Part shown: one piece after another, positions 49,303 through 60,000 of the stretch
Position numbering within the stretch: position 1 is the first letter of the stretch
How the letters are laid out: every line of letters starts with the position of its first letter
NCBI RefSeq assembly: GCF_963678635.1
Contig: NW_026970820.1
Coordinates: 1,738,001-1,798,000, forward strand
Length of the DNA: 60,000 bases
Source: Symsagittifera roscoffensis
Taxonomy: Eukaryota > Xenacoelomorpha > Acoela > Convolutidae
Direction of reading: 5' to 3'
Position numbers and translations under genes: made by a program
The notes under the pieces: model-generated
Databases searched by the model: none
What the model was told of the DNA's origin: nothing
The model's input: only the letters and a program-made list of their open reading frames with translations

Positions 49303-49362
49303 GTTCGGGGCCCCTACCCCAAACTCACTAAACAAAGACGCCGAAGGCGGACGGCCACCTAG
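49303..49362 (+). other. Tail T3 of B-II: two hairpins and CTAG core
   Basis: GTTCGGGG/CCCCAAAC (49303-49324, one mismatch), then a small CGCC-GAA-GGCG hairpin (about 49340-49350), then the core 49353-49362. Same at 32402-32461, 50945-51004 and 52584-52643. Confidence 0.75.
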
Positions 49363-51004
49363 ATAGGTCAGTGACCTGCGGTGCATGGGTGTTATGGGCT
49401 TGATTCGTCAGCATTGGCCTGGGGGCCATTAGCTTCAAGACATGTGGCACTCGCAGAAAAAGAGCACCCGAAGGGTGCTCTTTTTCTGCTCGAATGTCTT
49501 GTGAAACGGTATCTGATGAACTTTGTAGGGTGTCACAAAAGCAACATGACAAAACGTTCTGTATCTGATCAGTAATGGTCAAAAAAGATTTATGACACTT
49601 TCAATGACTGAAGCTACACCTGATCAGTCTCTAGAGAACTCTAAAACAAAGTAACTTATATTTTTCAGTGACTCATGAAGAGGACTGTTTCAACGAAAAC
49701 AAGTTTTCGGAAACAGTCCTAATATTTTTCTTGGAGCTCATTTTCAAGTAGGTGGACTTTCAATAGTGACTAATAGTTGAATTAGACTTGGAATTTGTCC
49801 CAAAAAGTTAAGTTTGTCTCAAATTGATTAGAAGCAATAGACAACAAAAAAAAAATTTTTTTTTTATTTGATAAAAATACTTGAGTCAGAAAAGTGAAAA
49901 ATCCATTTTTTTCAAAAAGTCATAAGAAGTAGTTCAATTTGCATTAAATCACTAACCTACATTATATAAACCTGTTCAGATTGGTTTTCATGAACAAAGC
50001 CGTAAAATTTCCATATTTAGAGAAAAGGCAAAAAAACACCTTTTTGATTAACTGAAAAAGGTAGATAAATCGGGTAAAGTCGTCTTCAAACCTATAGGAT
50101 CGAGCAGTGATCTAAATAGGGTGTATATTTAGTGTCCCTTGTAAGGTCACATGCAAAAAAGTGAAACAATTGGGGTGGCCACTTCAGAAAACAAGACTTT
50201 TTTTCGGACTTTGGCCATTTTTAATTGTAGTAAAGTAGTAGTAAGTTACCAGAGAAAAAAAAGTTGTAAAAACCAAAATTTTTATCCAATTTTGACAATT
50301 AAATACTCTATACCTACTATAATGACTATGGCAAGCTCAAATATGCCATCAAAACTCATTTTTTCTCACTTTTTAAAATTTTTGTTTTTTTGAAATAAAA
50401 TGTTGAGTCAGAAACGTGAAAAATCAATTTTTTTCAAAAAGTCAGTAGAAGTTGTTCCAATCAATTTGTTTCACTAAAACACACTTTCTCAGCCTGTTCA
50501 GAATGGTTTTCATGTTTAAAGCTGAAACTTTACACATTTTGAGAAAAGTGGAAAAAATAACTTTTTAGTTACAAAAAAACCATCATTTTTGTTGCATTTT
50601 TTGAGAAAACTCAAATTTTTAAGAAAAACAAATTTTCCCAAACCTACATAATTGGGCTCCCAAAACAGTTTACTTTCATCCATTCTTCATCAATTTACCC
50701 CAATTTGTTAACCAAAATAGAGTTACTGAGCCATTTTTACCAAAAAACGTGGTTTTTCCCTGTTTTTCCCCATTTTTCCCACTATAAGTCAACGCATAAC
50801 AAAATTTTGGGAAAACGGAGCAAAAGTGTATCCTTAGAATTGCATTTTAGGCCCGCATGCCAATTTTTATCGAATTCTATCCCGACAATTTTGAGATCAG
50901 CACTTTTTCCGAGCAAATAGTCATACCGTTATAATTCTTTGGCCGTTCGGGGCCCCTACCCCAAACTCACTAAACAAAGACGCCGAAGGCGGACGGCCAC
51001 CTAG
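49363..51004 (+). repeat. Module B6, family B-II, second of a triplet
   Basis: Inverted repeat AGGTCA-G-TGACCT at 49365-49377, perfect long hairpin 49453-49489, second hairpin 49681-49720, two sub-repeats, tail T3 hairpin 50945-50966, core 50995-51004. Very close to B5 and B7. The last 300 bases are almost identical in all three. Confidence 0.92.
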
Positions 51005-52643
51005 ATAGGTCAGTGACCTGCGGTGCATGGGTGTTATGGGCTTGATTTGTCAGCATTGGCCTGGGGGCCATTAGCTTCAAGACATGTGGCACTCGCAGAA
51101 AAAGAGCACCCGAAGGGTGCTCTTTTTCTGCTCGAATGTCTTGTGAAACGGTATCTGATGAACTTTGTAGGGTGTCACAAAATCAACATGACAAAACGTT
51201 CTGTATCTGATCAGTAATGGTCAAAAAAGATTTATGGCACTTTCAATGACTGAAGCTACACCTGATCAGTCTCTAGAGAACTCTAAAACAAAGTAACTTA
51301 CATTTTTCAGTGACTCATGAAGAGGACTGTTTCAACGAAAACAAGTTTTCGGAAACAGTCCTAATATTTTTCTTGGAGCTTATTTTCAAGTACGTGGGCT
51401 TTCAATTGTGACTAATAGCTGAATTAGACTTGGAATTTGTCCCAAAAAGGTTAAGTTTGTCTCAAATTGATTAGAAGCAAAAGAAAAAAAAAACATTTTT
51501 TTTTATTTGGAAAAAAAAGTTGAGTCAGAAACGTGAAAAACCCCTTTTTGTCAAAAAGTCATCAAAAGTAGATCCATTTGGGTTAAATTACTAGGCTACA
51601 AAATTTGAACCTGTTCAGAATGGTTTTCATGACCAAAGCCGTAAAATTTCCATATTTAGAGAAAAGGCAAAAAAACACCTTTTTGGTTAACTGAAAAAGT
51701 TAGATAAATCGGTTAAAGTCGTCTTCAAACCTATAGGACCGAAAACTGATCTAATTGAAGTATATATGTAGTGTCCCTTGTAAGGTCACATGCAAAAAAT
51801 TGAAACACTTGTGGTGGCCACTTCAGAAAACAAGACTTTTTTTTCGGAATTTGGCCATTTTTATTTGTAGTAAAGTAGTAGTAAGTTACCAGAGAAAAAA
51901 AGTTGTAAAAACCAAAATTTTTATCCAATTTTGACAATTAAATACTCTATACCTACTAAAATGACTATGGCAAGCTCAAATATGCCATCAAAACTCATTT
52001 TTTCTCATTTTTTAAAATTTTTGTTTTTTTGATCTAAAATGTTGAGTCAGAAACGTGAAAAATCAGTTTTTTTCAAAAAGTCAAAAAAAGTTGTGCCAAT
52101 CAAATTGTTTCAATAAAGCACACTTTATGAACCTGTTCAGAATGGTTTTCATGTTTAAAGCCAAACTTTTACCTAAATTGAGAAAAGTGGAAAAAACACT
52201 TTTTTAGTAACAAAAAAACCATCAATTTTGTTGCAGTTTTTGAAAAAACTCGAATTTTTGAGAAAAAACAATATTCCCAAACCTACACAATTGGGCTCAC
52301 AAAACAGTCTTCTTCCCTCCATTTTTCATCAAAGTACCCCAATTTGTTAACCAAAATAGAGTTACTGAGCCATTTTTACCAAAAAACGTGGTTTTTCCCT
52401 GTTTTTCCCCATTTTTCCCACTATAAGTCAACGCATAACAAAATTTTGGGAAAACGGAGCAAAAGTGTATCCTTAGAATTGCATTTTAGGCCCGCATGCC
52501 AATTTTTATCGAATTCTATCCCGACAATTTTGAGATCAGCACTTTTTCCGAGCAAATAGTCATACCGTTATAATTCTTTGGCCGTTCGGGGCCCCTACCC
52601 CAAACTCACTAAACAAAGACGCCGAAGGCGGACGGCCACCTAG
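51005..52643 (+). repeat. Module B7, family B-II, third of a triplet
   Basis: Inverted repeat 51007-51019, perfect long hairpin 51095-51131, second hairpin 51323-51362, two sub-repeats, tail T3 hairpin 52584-52605, core 52634-52643. The first 350 bases match B6 closely. The part near 51460-51640 is nearer to B2 and B3, so there was exchange with other B copies. Confidence 0.92.
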
Positions 52644-54858
52644 CACCCTCAAGGTCACGTGACTTTTTTTTGTTTTTTGTATTTTCTGAAACCAAAAGAG
52701 AGCGTGGTCATGCATCGAAATCATGTGCTCAAGCAAATACGTGGACTTGTACGCATTCCCATTCGCAATGCGCCCTTCGGGCGAAAATGCCAATGCATAA
52801 TTAATTTTGCCAGGTGAAAATTTTTTAAAGAAAAATTCTGATGAATTTTAACTTAAACTACCACCAAAAAACGCAAAGTTTTCAAAGTGTGAAATAATCA
52901 AGTTTTTGCTAATACTGGGCATGCAGAGAGACTGATTTCGGCAAAAATAAAATGGAAAATGAAGGAAATGGAAAGAAAAAAATTGTTCAAAATAAGAACG
53001 CATTATCAAAAACTTATTTGATCTCCGCTAATGTCATAATTCCGATCAGGCTGATTTCAGATTTTAAACGTAGGGTTTACAGTTACGGCTGCTCTCTCTA
53101 CAGGTCCCAGAGGGACCGAGTGAGCATCCTACCTCAATCCAGGATAACGGATAGTTGTTTTTAGTTTTTCACAATTTTTTTTTCACTAATGCTTGTTTTC
53201 ACTTCCTCATTAGAAGCTGTATAAATTTTTAGAAAAACTGATTTTAATAATCAATGCTTCCAAGAACAACTGATGTTAGGCGGTTACAAATGCGGTTGGT
53301 GAAAAGTAGTAAGGGATAATGATGAGAAAAATTGCAAGATTTCAAATGAATTTAAAAACAGTTTTTTTCTTTTTTTCTTTTGTAAATCGGGAGAAATGAA
53401 TCAGTTTTTTTTTTTAGTTTTCCTCGCACCACCCACTGTGATTAAATAATGAAGATTCATGTTCTAGCCGTTGATAACAATTTGGCAGAAAAAACATCAA
53501 TATGATGTAAAATGTTTTAAAAAAGAGAAACATTTAAAAATTATGTTTTTTTTTTAAATCAAAAAATTTGTAATTTTCAAAATTGAAAAAAAGTGAAAAT
53601 TAATTGCATATTACGATTCAGCGTACCCAACTTAGTGGGTCTAGCATTTTAAATTACCAAAAAATGTTGAAAATTGTAGATTTTATGAAGTTTTCATTTT
53701 GGCTATTTTTCCTTTTCGCCTCCACTTAAGGCACCTTTGAGCCAACTTGAGAAACTGGAACCTAAACAAGCTATACACATAGTCTGAATGAGCCATTTTC
53801 AGCGTGATAACACCCCTGGAAGAAAAAAAACTGCAGAAAAGAAAGGGAATTTGGAACTTTAACCTTTTTTCTCCTTCAAATAGCGATACTTAGAATAATT
53901 TTTCAGCTGAAAAGTTCAAAAAAAATCAAAAAATTCAAATTTTGAAAAATTAGTAAAAAAATCTCATCAGTCTGTTTATTGGAGTCTTCGAGGTTTTGGG
54001 AGACCTTATCTGGCGGCTAACAACAAGTGGGTCACTTATTTTAAAATTTTGAGAAAGGTCAAAAAAACCTGTTTTTACGATTTTTTAGACAGAAATCCGA
54101 AAGCAATATCTTGGCTTAAAACAAAAACGAGGGCCTAAAAATAGTACAAACAGTACTCCCACATAAAGTACATTAGGTTGGAAACAAAAAATTGACTCTG
54201 ATTCAAAAATCGTTTTTTAACTTTAATTCTGAACAAAAAATTGTAAAAAAATCAAAAACTTAAAAATTTTTTGAAAAAAATGATTGTTTCGAAAAAGTGC
54301 CAATTTTCAGCTGAAACTTTTCATTTTAGCTAAAAACGCCAGAGCAAGGCCCTTTAAGCTCAAATAAATTAATTAAGCAATTTATTTTCAAGTTTTTTCG
54401 TTAAAGGCTTTTATTTTGAAAAAGTATTCAAAAATGGGTAAAAAAAAGTTAAAAAAATCAATTTTCTCACATTCAAAAACCTCCACCACCATGATGATTA
54501 GTTCGCTAGATAGGACTGCTAAAACCAATTTAGACGTATTTTCATAAGCATATCAAAATTTTCACTTATTTTTGAGAATTAAGCAAAATAAAAACTTTTC
54601 CCAAATTGGGCAAAAAGCCCAAATTAGCCCAAACACCTGTTAAAAATTGTTGGGTCAAAAAATCACAAAAGGAAACCCCTATTCATTTGACATTTTAGGG
54701 CCGCATGCAAAAAATTAGACCATTCTAACCTGACAATTTCGAGAATCGACTTTTTTGCAAAATTTCTCTATAGTCCATTTGAGGGATATTACTTGTACCG
54801 GTGGGGGCCCCTACCCCACCTCAAAAAATTTTGTAATGCTGGAACGCGGCCACCTAGC
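52644..54858 (+). repeat. Module A16, family A
   Basis: Head CACGTG type. Head hairpin 52770-52784 has lost its outer pair (GGGCGA, as in A11). Mid hairpin inner stem 53103-53117, tail T1b hairpin 54800-54820, core 54849-54858. The first part resembles A15 and the second part A14. Confidence 0.9.
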
Positions 54859-57070
54859 ACCCTCAAGGTCACGTGACTTATTTTTGTTTTTCGTATTTTC
54901 TGAAACCAAAACAATAAGGTCATGCGCCAATATCATGGCCTCAAGCAAAGACGTCGGACTCTACGCATTCACATTAGCCTTGCGCAATTCGGGCGCAAAT
55001 GCCAATGCTCAATTAATTTTGCCAGGTGAAAAAATAAATTAATTAAAAAGTTCCGATAAATTTTACTTAAACTACCACCAAAAACGCAAAGCTTTCAAAG
55101 TGTAAGACAATCAAGCTTTTGCCATTACCGGACATGCAGTGAGACTGATGTTGGCAAAAGTAAAATAGAAAATGTAGAAAATGGAAAGAAAAAAATTGTT
55201 CAAAATAAGAACGCAACATCAAAAACTTATTTGATCTCCGCTCAAATCATAATTCAGATCAGGCTGATTTCAGATTTTAAGCGTAGAATTTACGGTTACG
55301 GCTGCTCCCTCTACAGGTCCCAGAGGGACCGAGTGAGCATCCTACCTCGATCCAGGTTAACGGATAGTTGTTCTTAATTTTTCACAAAATTTTTTTTCAC
55401 TAATGCTTGTTTTCAATTCCTCATGAGAAGCTGTATTAATTTTAAAACAATTGATTTTATTAATCAATGCTTCCAAGAACAACTGATGTTAGGCGGTTAC
55501 AAATGCGGTTGTTGAAAACTAGTAAGGGATAAGGATGAGAAAAATTGTAAGTTTTCAAATGAATTTAAAAACAGTTTTTTTTCTTTTTTTCTTTTGTAAA
55601 TCGGGAGAAATGAATCATTTTTTTAAAAGTTTTCCTCGCACCAACCACTGTTATTAAGTAATGAAGATTCCTGTTCTAGCCGTTTATAACACTTTGGCAG
55701 AAAAAACATCAATATGATGTAAAATGTTTTAAAAAAGAGAAAAATTTAAAAATTATGTTTTTTTTTAAAAATCAAAAATTTGTAATTTTCAAAATTTAAA
55801 AAAAAGTGAAAATTAATTGCATATTACGATTCAGCGTACCCATTTTAGTGGGTATAGCATTTTGAATCACCAAAAAATGTTAAAAAATGTAGATTTTATG
55901 AAGTTTTCATTTTGGCTATTTTTCCTTGTCGCCTCCACTTAAGGCACCTTTGAGCCAACTTGAGAAACTGGAACCTAAACAAGCTATACAGATAGTCTGA
56001 ATGAGCCATTTTCAGCGTGATAACACGCTTGGAAGAAAAAAAAATGCAGAAAAGAAAGGAACTTTTGAACTTTAACCTTTTTTCTTCTTCAAATGGCGAT
56101 ACTTAGAATAATTTTTCAGCTGAAAAGTTAAAAAAAAATCAAAAAATGCAAATTTTGAAAAAATTTTAAAAAAATCTCATCAGTCTGTTTATTGGAGTCT
56201 TCGAGGTTTTGGGAGACCTTATCTGGCGGCTAACAACAAGTGGATCACTTATTTTAAATTTTTGAGAAAGGTCAAAAAAACCTGTTTTTACGATTTTTTA
56301 GACAGAATTCCGAAAGCAATATCTTGGCTAAAAACAAAAATGAGGGCCTAAAAATAGTACAAACAGTACTCCCACATAAAGTACATTAGGTTGGAAAGAA
56401 GAAATTGACTCTGATTCAAAAATCGTTTTTTAACTTTATTTCTGAACAAAAAAATGTAAAAAAATCAAAAACTGAAAAATTTTTTCAAAAAAATGATTGT
56501 TTTGAAAAAGTGCCAATTTTCAGCTGAAACTTTTCATTTTAGCTAAAAAAGCCAGAGCAAGGCCCTTTAAGCTCAAATAAATTAATTAAGCAAATTATTT
56601 TCAAGTTTTTTCGTTAAAGGCTTTTATTTTGAAAAAAGTATTCAAAAATGGGTAAAAAAAAGTCAAAAAAATCAATTTTCTCAGATTCAAAAATCTCCAC
56701 CACCATGATGATTAGTTCGCTAGATAGGACTGCTGAAACCAATTTAGACGTATTTTCATAAGTATATCAAAATTTTTATTTATTTTTGAGAATTAAGCAA
56801 AATAAAAACTTTTCCCAAATTGGGCAAAAAGCCCAAATTAGCCCAAACACCTGTTAAAAATTGTTGGGTCGAAAAATCACAAAAGGAAACCCCTATTCGT
56901 TTGACATTTTAGGGCCGCATGCAAAAAATTAGACCAATCTAACCTGACAATTTCGAGAATCAACTTTTTTGTCAAAATTCTCTAAAGACCAATTTAGGGA
57001 GATTACTTGTACCGGTGGGGGCCCTACCCCACCTAAAAAATTTTTGAAATACTGGAACGCGGCCACCTAG
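54859..57070 (+). repeat. Module A17, family A, alternate head, decayed head hairpin
   Basis: CACGTG start with the ATAAGGTCATGCGCC head of A8 and A14. The head hairpin (54982-54996) is damaged: it reads GCGCAATTCGGGCGC, leaving only GCGC/GCGC. Mid hairpin inner stem 55316-55330, tail T1a hairpin 57014-57033, core 57061-57070. The body is closest to A1. Confidence 0.9.
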
Positions 57071-59291
57071 CACAATCAGGTACTAGTGGCTTGATTTGAG
57101 TTTTTAGTATTTTCTGGAACCAAAACAGACTGTCGCCAAGCATCGACATCATGTGTTCAAGCAAATACGTGGAGTTCTACGCATTCCCATTCGCAATGCG
57201 CCCATCGGGCGCAAATGCCAATGCTCAATTATTTTTGCCAGGTGAAAAAAAAATTTTTAAAGAAAAATTCTGATAAATTTTAATTTAAACTATCACCAAA
57301 AAACGCAAAGATTTCAAAGTGTGAAACAATCAAGTTTTTGCTATTACCGGGCATGCAGTGAGACTGATTTCGGCAAAAGTAAAAGAGAAAATGAAGGAAA
57401 TGGAAAGAAAAAAACTCTTCAAAATAAGAACGCAACATCAAAAATACTTATTTGATCTCTGCAAATGTCATAATTCCGATCAGGCTGATTTCAGATTTTA
57501 AGCATAGAATTTACGGTTACGGCTGCTCCCTCTATAGGTCCCAGAGGGACCGAGTGAGCATCCTACCTCGATCCAGGATAACGGATAGTTGTTTTTCATT
57601 TTTCATAAAAAATTTTTTTTCATTAATGCTTGTTTTCATTTTCACATGAGAAGCTGTAGACATTTCAAAACATTTTGATTTCATGAAACAATGGTTCTAA
57701 GAACAACTGACGTTAGGGTTGGTGAAATACGGTTGGTGAAAACTGGTAAAGGATAATGTTGAGAAAAATTGTAAGCTTTAGGAAAATTTAAAAAACAGTT
57801 TTCTCTTCTTTTTTTTTGTAAATCGGGAGAAATCATTCAAATTTTTAAATTTTACCTTAAACCAACTATTTTTCTTAAGTAATGAAGATTCCTGTTCTAG
57901 CCTTTTATAAAACTTTGGCAGAAAAAACATCAAAATTTTTGAAAATGTTTTAAAATAAAGAAAAACTATAAATTATGTTATTTTTGCAAAAAAAATCAAA
58001 AAATAGTAAATTTAAAAATTAAAAAAAAGTGAAAAACAATTGCGTATTGCGATTCAGCGTACCCAAAATAGTGGGTCTAGCATTTTCAATTACCAAAAAA
58101 TGTTGAAAATTGTAGATTTTATGAAGTTTTCATTTTGGCTATTTTTCCTTGTCGCCTCCACTTAAGGCACCTTTGAGCCAACTTGAGAAACTGGAATCTA
58201 AACAAGCTATACAGATAGTCTGAATGAGCCATTTTTAGCGTGATAACACGCCTGGAAGAAAAAAACTGCAGAAAAGAAAGGAAATTTTGAACTTTAACCT
58301 TTTTTCTTCTTCAAATGGCGATACTTAGAATAATTTTTCAGCTGAAAAGTTCAAAAAAAATCAAAAAATTCAAATTTTGAAGAAATTTAAAAAAATTCTC
58401 ATCAGTCTGTTTATTGGAGTCTTCGAGGTTTTAGAAGATCTTATCTGGCGGCTAACAACAAAAGGATCACTTATTATAAAAATTTGAGAAAGGTCAAAAA
58501 AACATGTTTTTTCGATTTTTTTGACAGAATTCCGAAAGCAATATCTTGGCTAAAAACAAGAATGAGGGCCTAAAATTAGTACAAACAGTACTCCCACATA
58601 AGGTACATTAGGTTGGAAACAAAAAATTTACTCTGACTCAAAAATCGTTTTTTAACTTTATTTCTGAACAAGAAATTGAAAAGAAATCAAAAACTTAAAA
58701 ATTTTTTGAAAAAAATGATTGTTTTGAAAAAGTGCCAAATTTTAGCTGAAACTTTTCATTTTAGCTAAGAAAGCCAGAACAATGCCCTTTAAGCTCAAAT
58801 AAATTAATATAGCAATTTTTATTCAAGTTTTTTCGTTAGAGGCTTTTATTTTGAAAAAGTATTCAAAAATAGGTAAAAAAAAGTCAAAAAAATCAATTTT
58901 CTCCGATTCAAAAACCTCCACTACCATGATGATTTGTTCGTTAGATAGGACTGCTGAGATCACTTTAGACTTACTTTCATAAAAATATCAAAATTTTTAC
59001 TTATTTTTGAGAATTAGGCAAAATAAAAACTTTTCCCAGATTGGGCAAAAAGCCCAAATTAGCCCAAACACCTGTTAAAAATTGTTCGGTCAAAAAATCA
59101 CAAAAGGAAACCCCTATTCGTTTGACATTTTAGGGCCGCATGCAAAAATTTAGACCAATCTAACCTGACAATTTCGAGAATCGACTTTTTTGTCAAAATT
59201 CTCTAAAGACCAATTTAGGGAGATTACTTGTACCGGTGGGGGCCCTACCCCACCTAAAAAATTTTTGAAATGCTGGAACGCGGCCACCTAG
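57071..59291 (+). repeat. Module A18, family A, ACTAGT head
   Basis: Starts CACAATCAGGTACTAGTGG. Head hairpin 57198-57212, mid hairpin inner stem 57537-57551, tail T1a hairpin 59235-59254, core 59282-59291. The body is nearly identical to A11, 28.5 kb upstream, although the heads are of different types. Confidence 0.9.
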
Positions 59292-60000
59292 CACAATCAG
59301 GTACTAGTGGCTTGTTTTGAGTTTTTAGTAATTTCTGGAACCAAAAGAGAGTGTCTTCAAGCAACGACATCATGTGGTCAAGCAAATACGTGGACTTCTA
59401 CGCATTCCCATTCGCAATGCGCCCATCGGTCGCAAATGCCAATGCTCAATTAATTTTGCCAGGTGAAAAAAAAATTATTATCAAAAGTTCTGCTAAACTT
59501 TATTTTAAACTACCACCAAAAAACGCAAAGATTTCAAAGTGTAAAACAATCAAATTTTTGCCAATACCGGGCTTGCAATGAGACTGATGTTGGCAAAAGT
59601 AAAATAGAAAATGTAGAAAATGGAAAGAAAAAAATTGTTCAAAATAAGATCGCAACATCAAAAACTTATTTGATCTCCGCTCAAATCATAATTCAGATCA
59701 GGCTTATTTCAGATTTTAAGCGTAGAATTTACGGTTACGGCTGCTCCCTCAACAGGTCCCAGAGGGACCGAGTGAGCATCCTACCTCGATCCAGGTTAAC
59801 GGATAACTGTTCTTAATTTTTCACAAAATTTTTTTTCACTAATGCTTGTTTTCAATTCCTCATGAGAAGCTGTATTAATTTTTAAAAAATTGATTTTATT
59901 CATCAATGCTTCCAAGAACAACTGATGTTAGGCGGTTACAAATGCGGTTGTTGAAACTAGTAAGGGATAATGATGAGAAAAATTGTAAGTTTTCAAAGGA
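59292..60000 (+). repeat. Module A19, family A, cut by the window edge
   Basis: Starts CACAATCAGGTACTAGTGG. Head hairpin 59419-59433 with one lost pair (GGTCGC), mid hairpin inner stem 59755-59769. The sequence after the head is of the A3/A7 type. A 117-codon open frame (59463-59816) crosses the mid hairpin. It is open only in some copies and is not called coding. Confidence 0.88.

Larger units (their letters stand above)
47725..49362 (+). repeat. Module B5, family B-II, first of a triplet
   Basis: Starts ATAGGTCAGTGACCTGCGG, with the inverted repeat AGGTCA-G-TGACCT at 47727-47739. AATGGCC/GGCCATT hairpin 47775-47792, perfect long hairpin 47815-47851, second hairpin 48043-48082, two sub-repeats, tail T3 hairpin 49303-49324, core 49353-49362. 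Confidence 0.92.

Noticed and set aside
1-60000. CRISPR array, integron cassette array or bacterial repeat island
   Set aside because: Units are 1.6-2.5 kb without genes, there are no short regular repeats with unique spacers, and no integrase or attC-like folded site with coding cassettes is present.

Overview
The window holds no gene I can support. It is 60 kb of AT-rich DNA made entirely of head-to-tail repeat modules, all in one orientation. I see no tRNA, rRNA, CRISPR array, long ORF, transposase, helicase or reverse transcriptase. The longest open frames (about 60-150 codons) recur because the DNA recurs. They break at small indels and often run across module junctions. Lack of genes over 60 kb argues against a bacterial, archaeal, viral or compact organelle genome. 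Short phased A and T tracts and a satellite-like layout fit an AT-rich eukaryote. The style recalls invertebrate, especially nematode-like, non-coding DNA, but this is a weak inference.

Every module ends in a common 3' tail whose last bases are GGCCACCTAG (GNCCATCTAG in two families). The next module starts directly after that CTAG. Using this mark, the window tiles without gaps into 30 modules of four families. Family A (about 2.2 kb, 19 copies, the last cut by the window edge) starts CACCCTC or CACAATC. Family B (about 1.6 kb, 8 copies, the first cut) has two subtypes: B-I starts TTGTCAC and ends in tail T2, B-II starts ATAGGTC or AGTGTCC and ends in tail T3. Family C (about 2.46 kb, 2 copies) ends in T4. 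Family D (2.31 kb, 1 copy) ends in T5. Order: B0 B1 A1 B2 A2-A10 C1 A11 B3 B4 A12 A13 D A14 A15 C2 B5 B6 B7 A16-A19.

The bodies of A and of B/C/D look unrelated, yet all families share the last 150-200 bases: a box of about 60 bases around GCATGC, then a GC-rich hairpin, then the CTAG core. The tail hairpin keeps its pairing while its bases change between families. Other hairpins recur at fixed places: a GCGCCC/GGGCGC hairpin near the start of A, a GGTCCC/GGGACC hairpin inside TGCTC/GAGCA in A (a longer version in C and D), and two long hairpins near the start of B. B, C and D also carry an internal sub-repeat with a period of 520-522 bases.

Best reading: a mosaic tandem array of several related non-autonomous elements or satellite units that share one 3' terminus and one joining point. 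A CTAG end preceded by a hairpin recalls Helitron (rolling-circle) 3' ends, but the module starts are not the TC expected of Helitrons, so that identity is open. A DNA-level role for the hairpins (replication, recombination, cruciforms) and an RNA-level role are both possible. Module limits are set by reading the sequence, not by alignment software, and body similarities are judged by eye.
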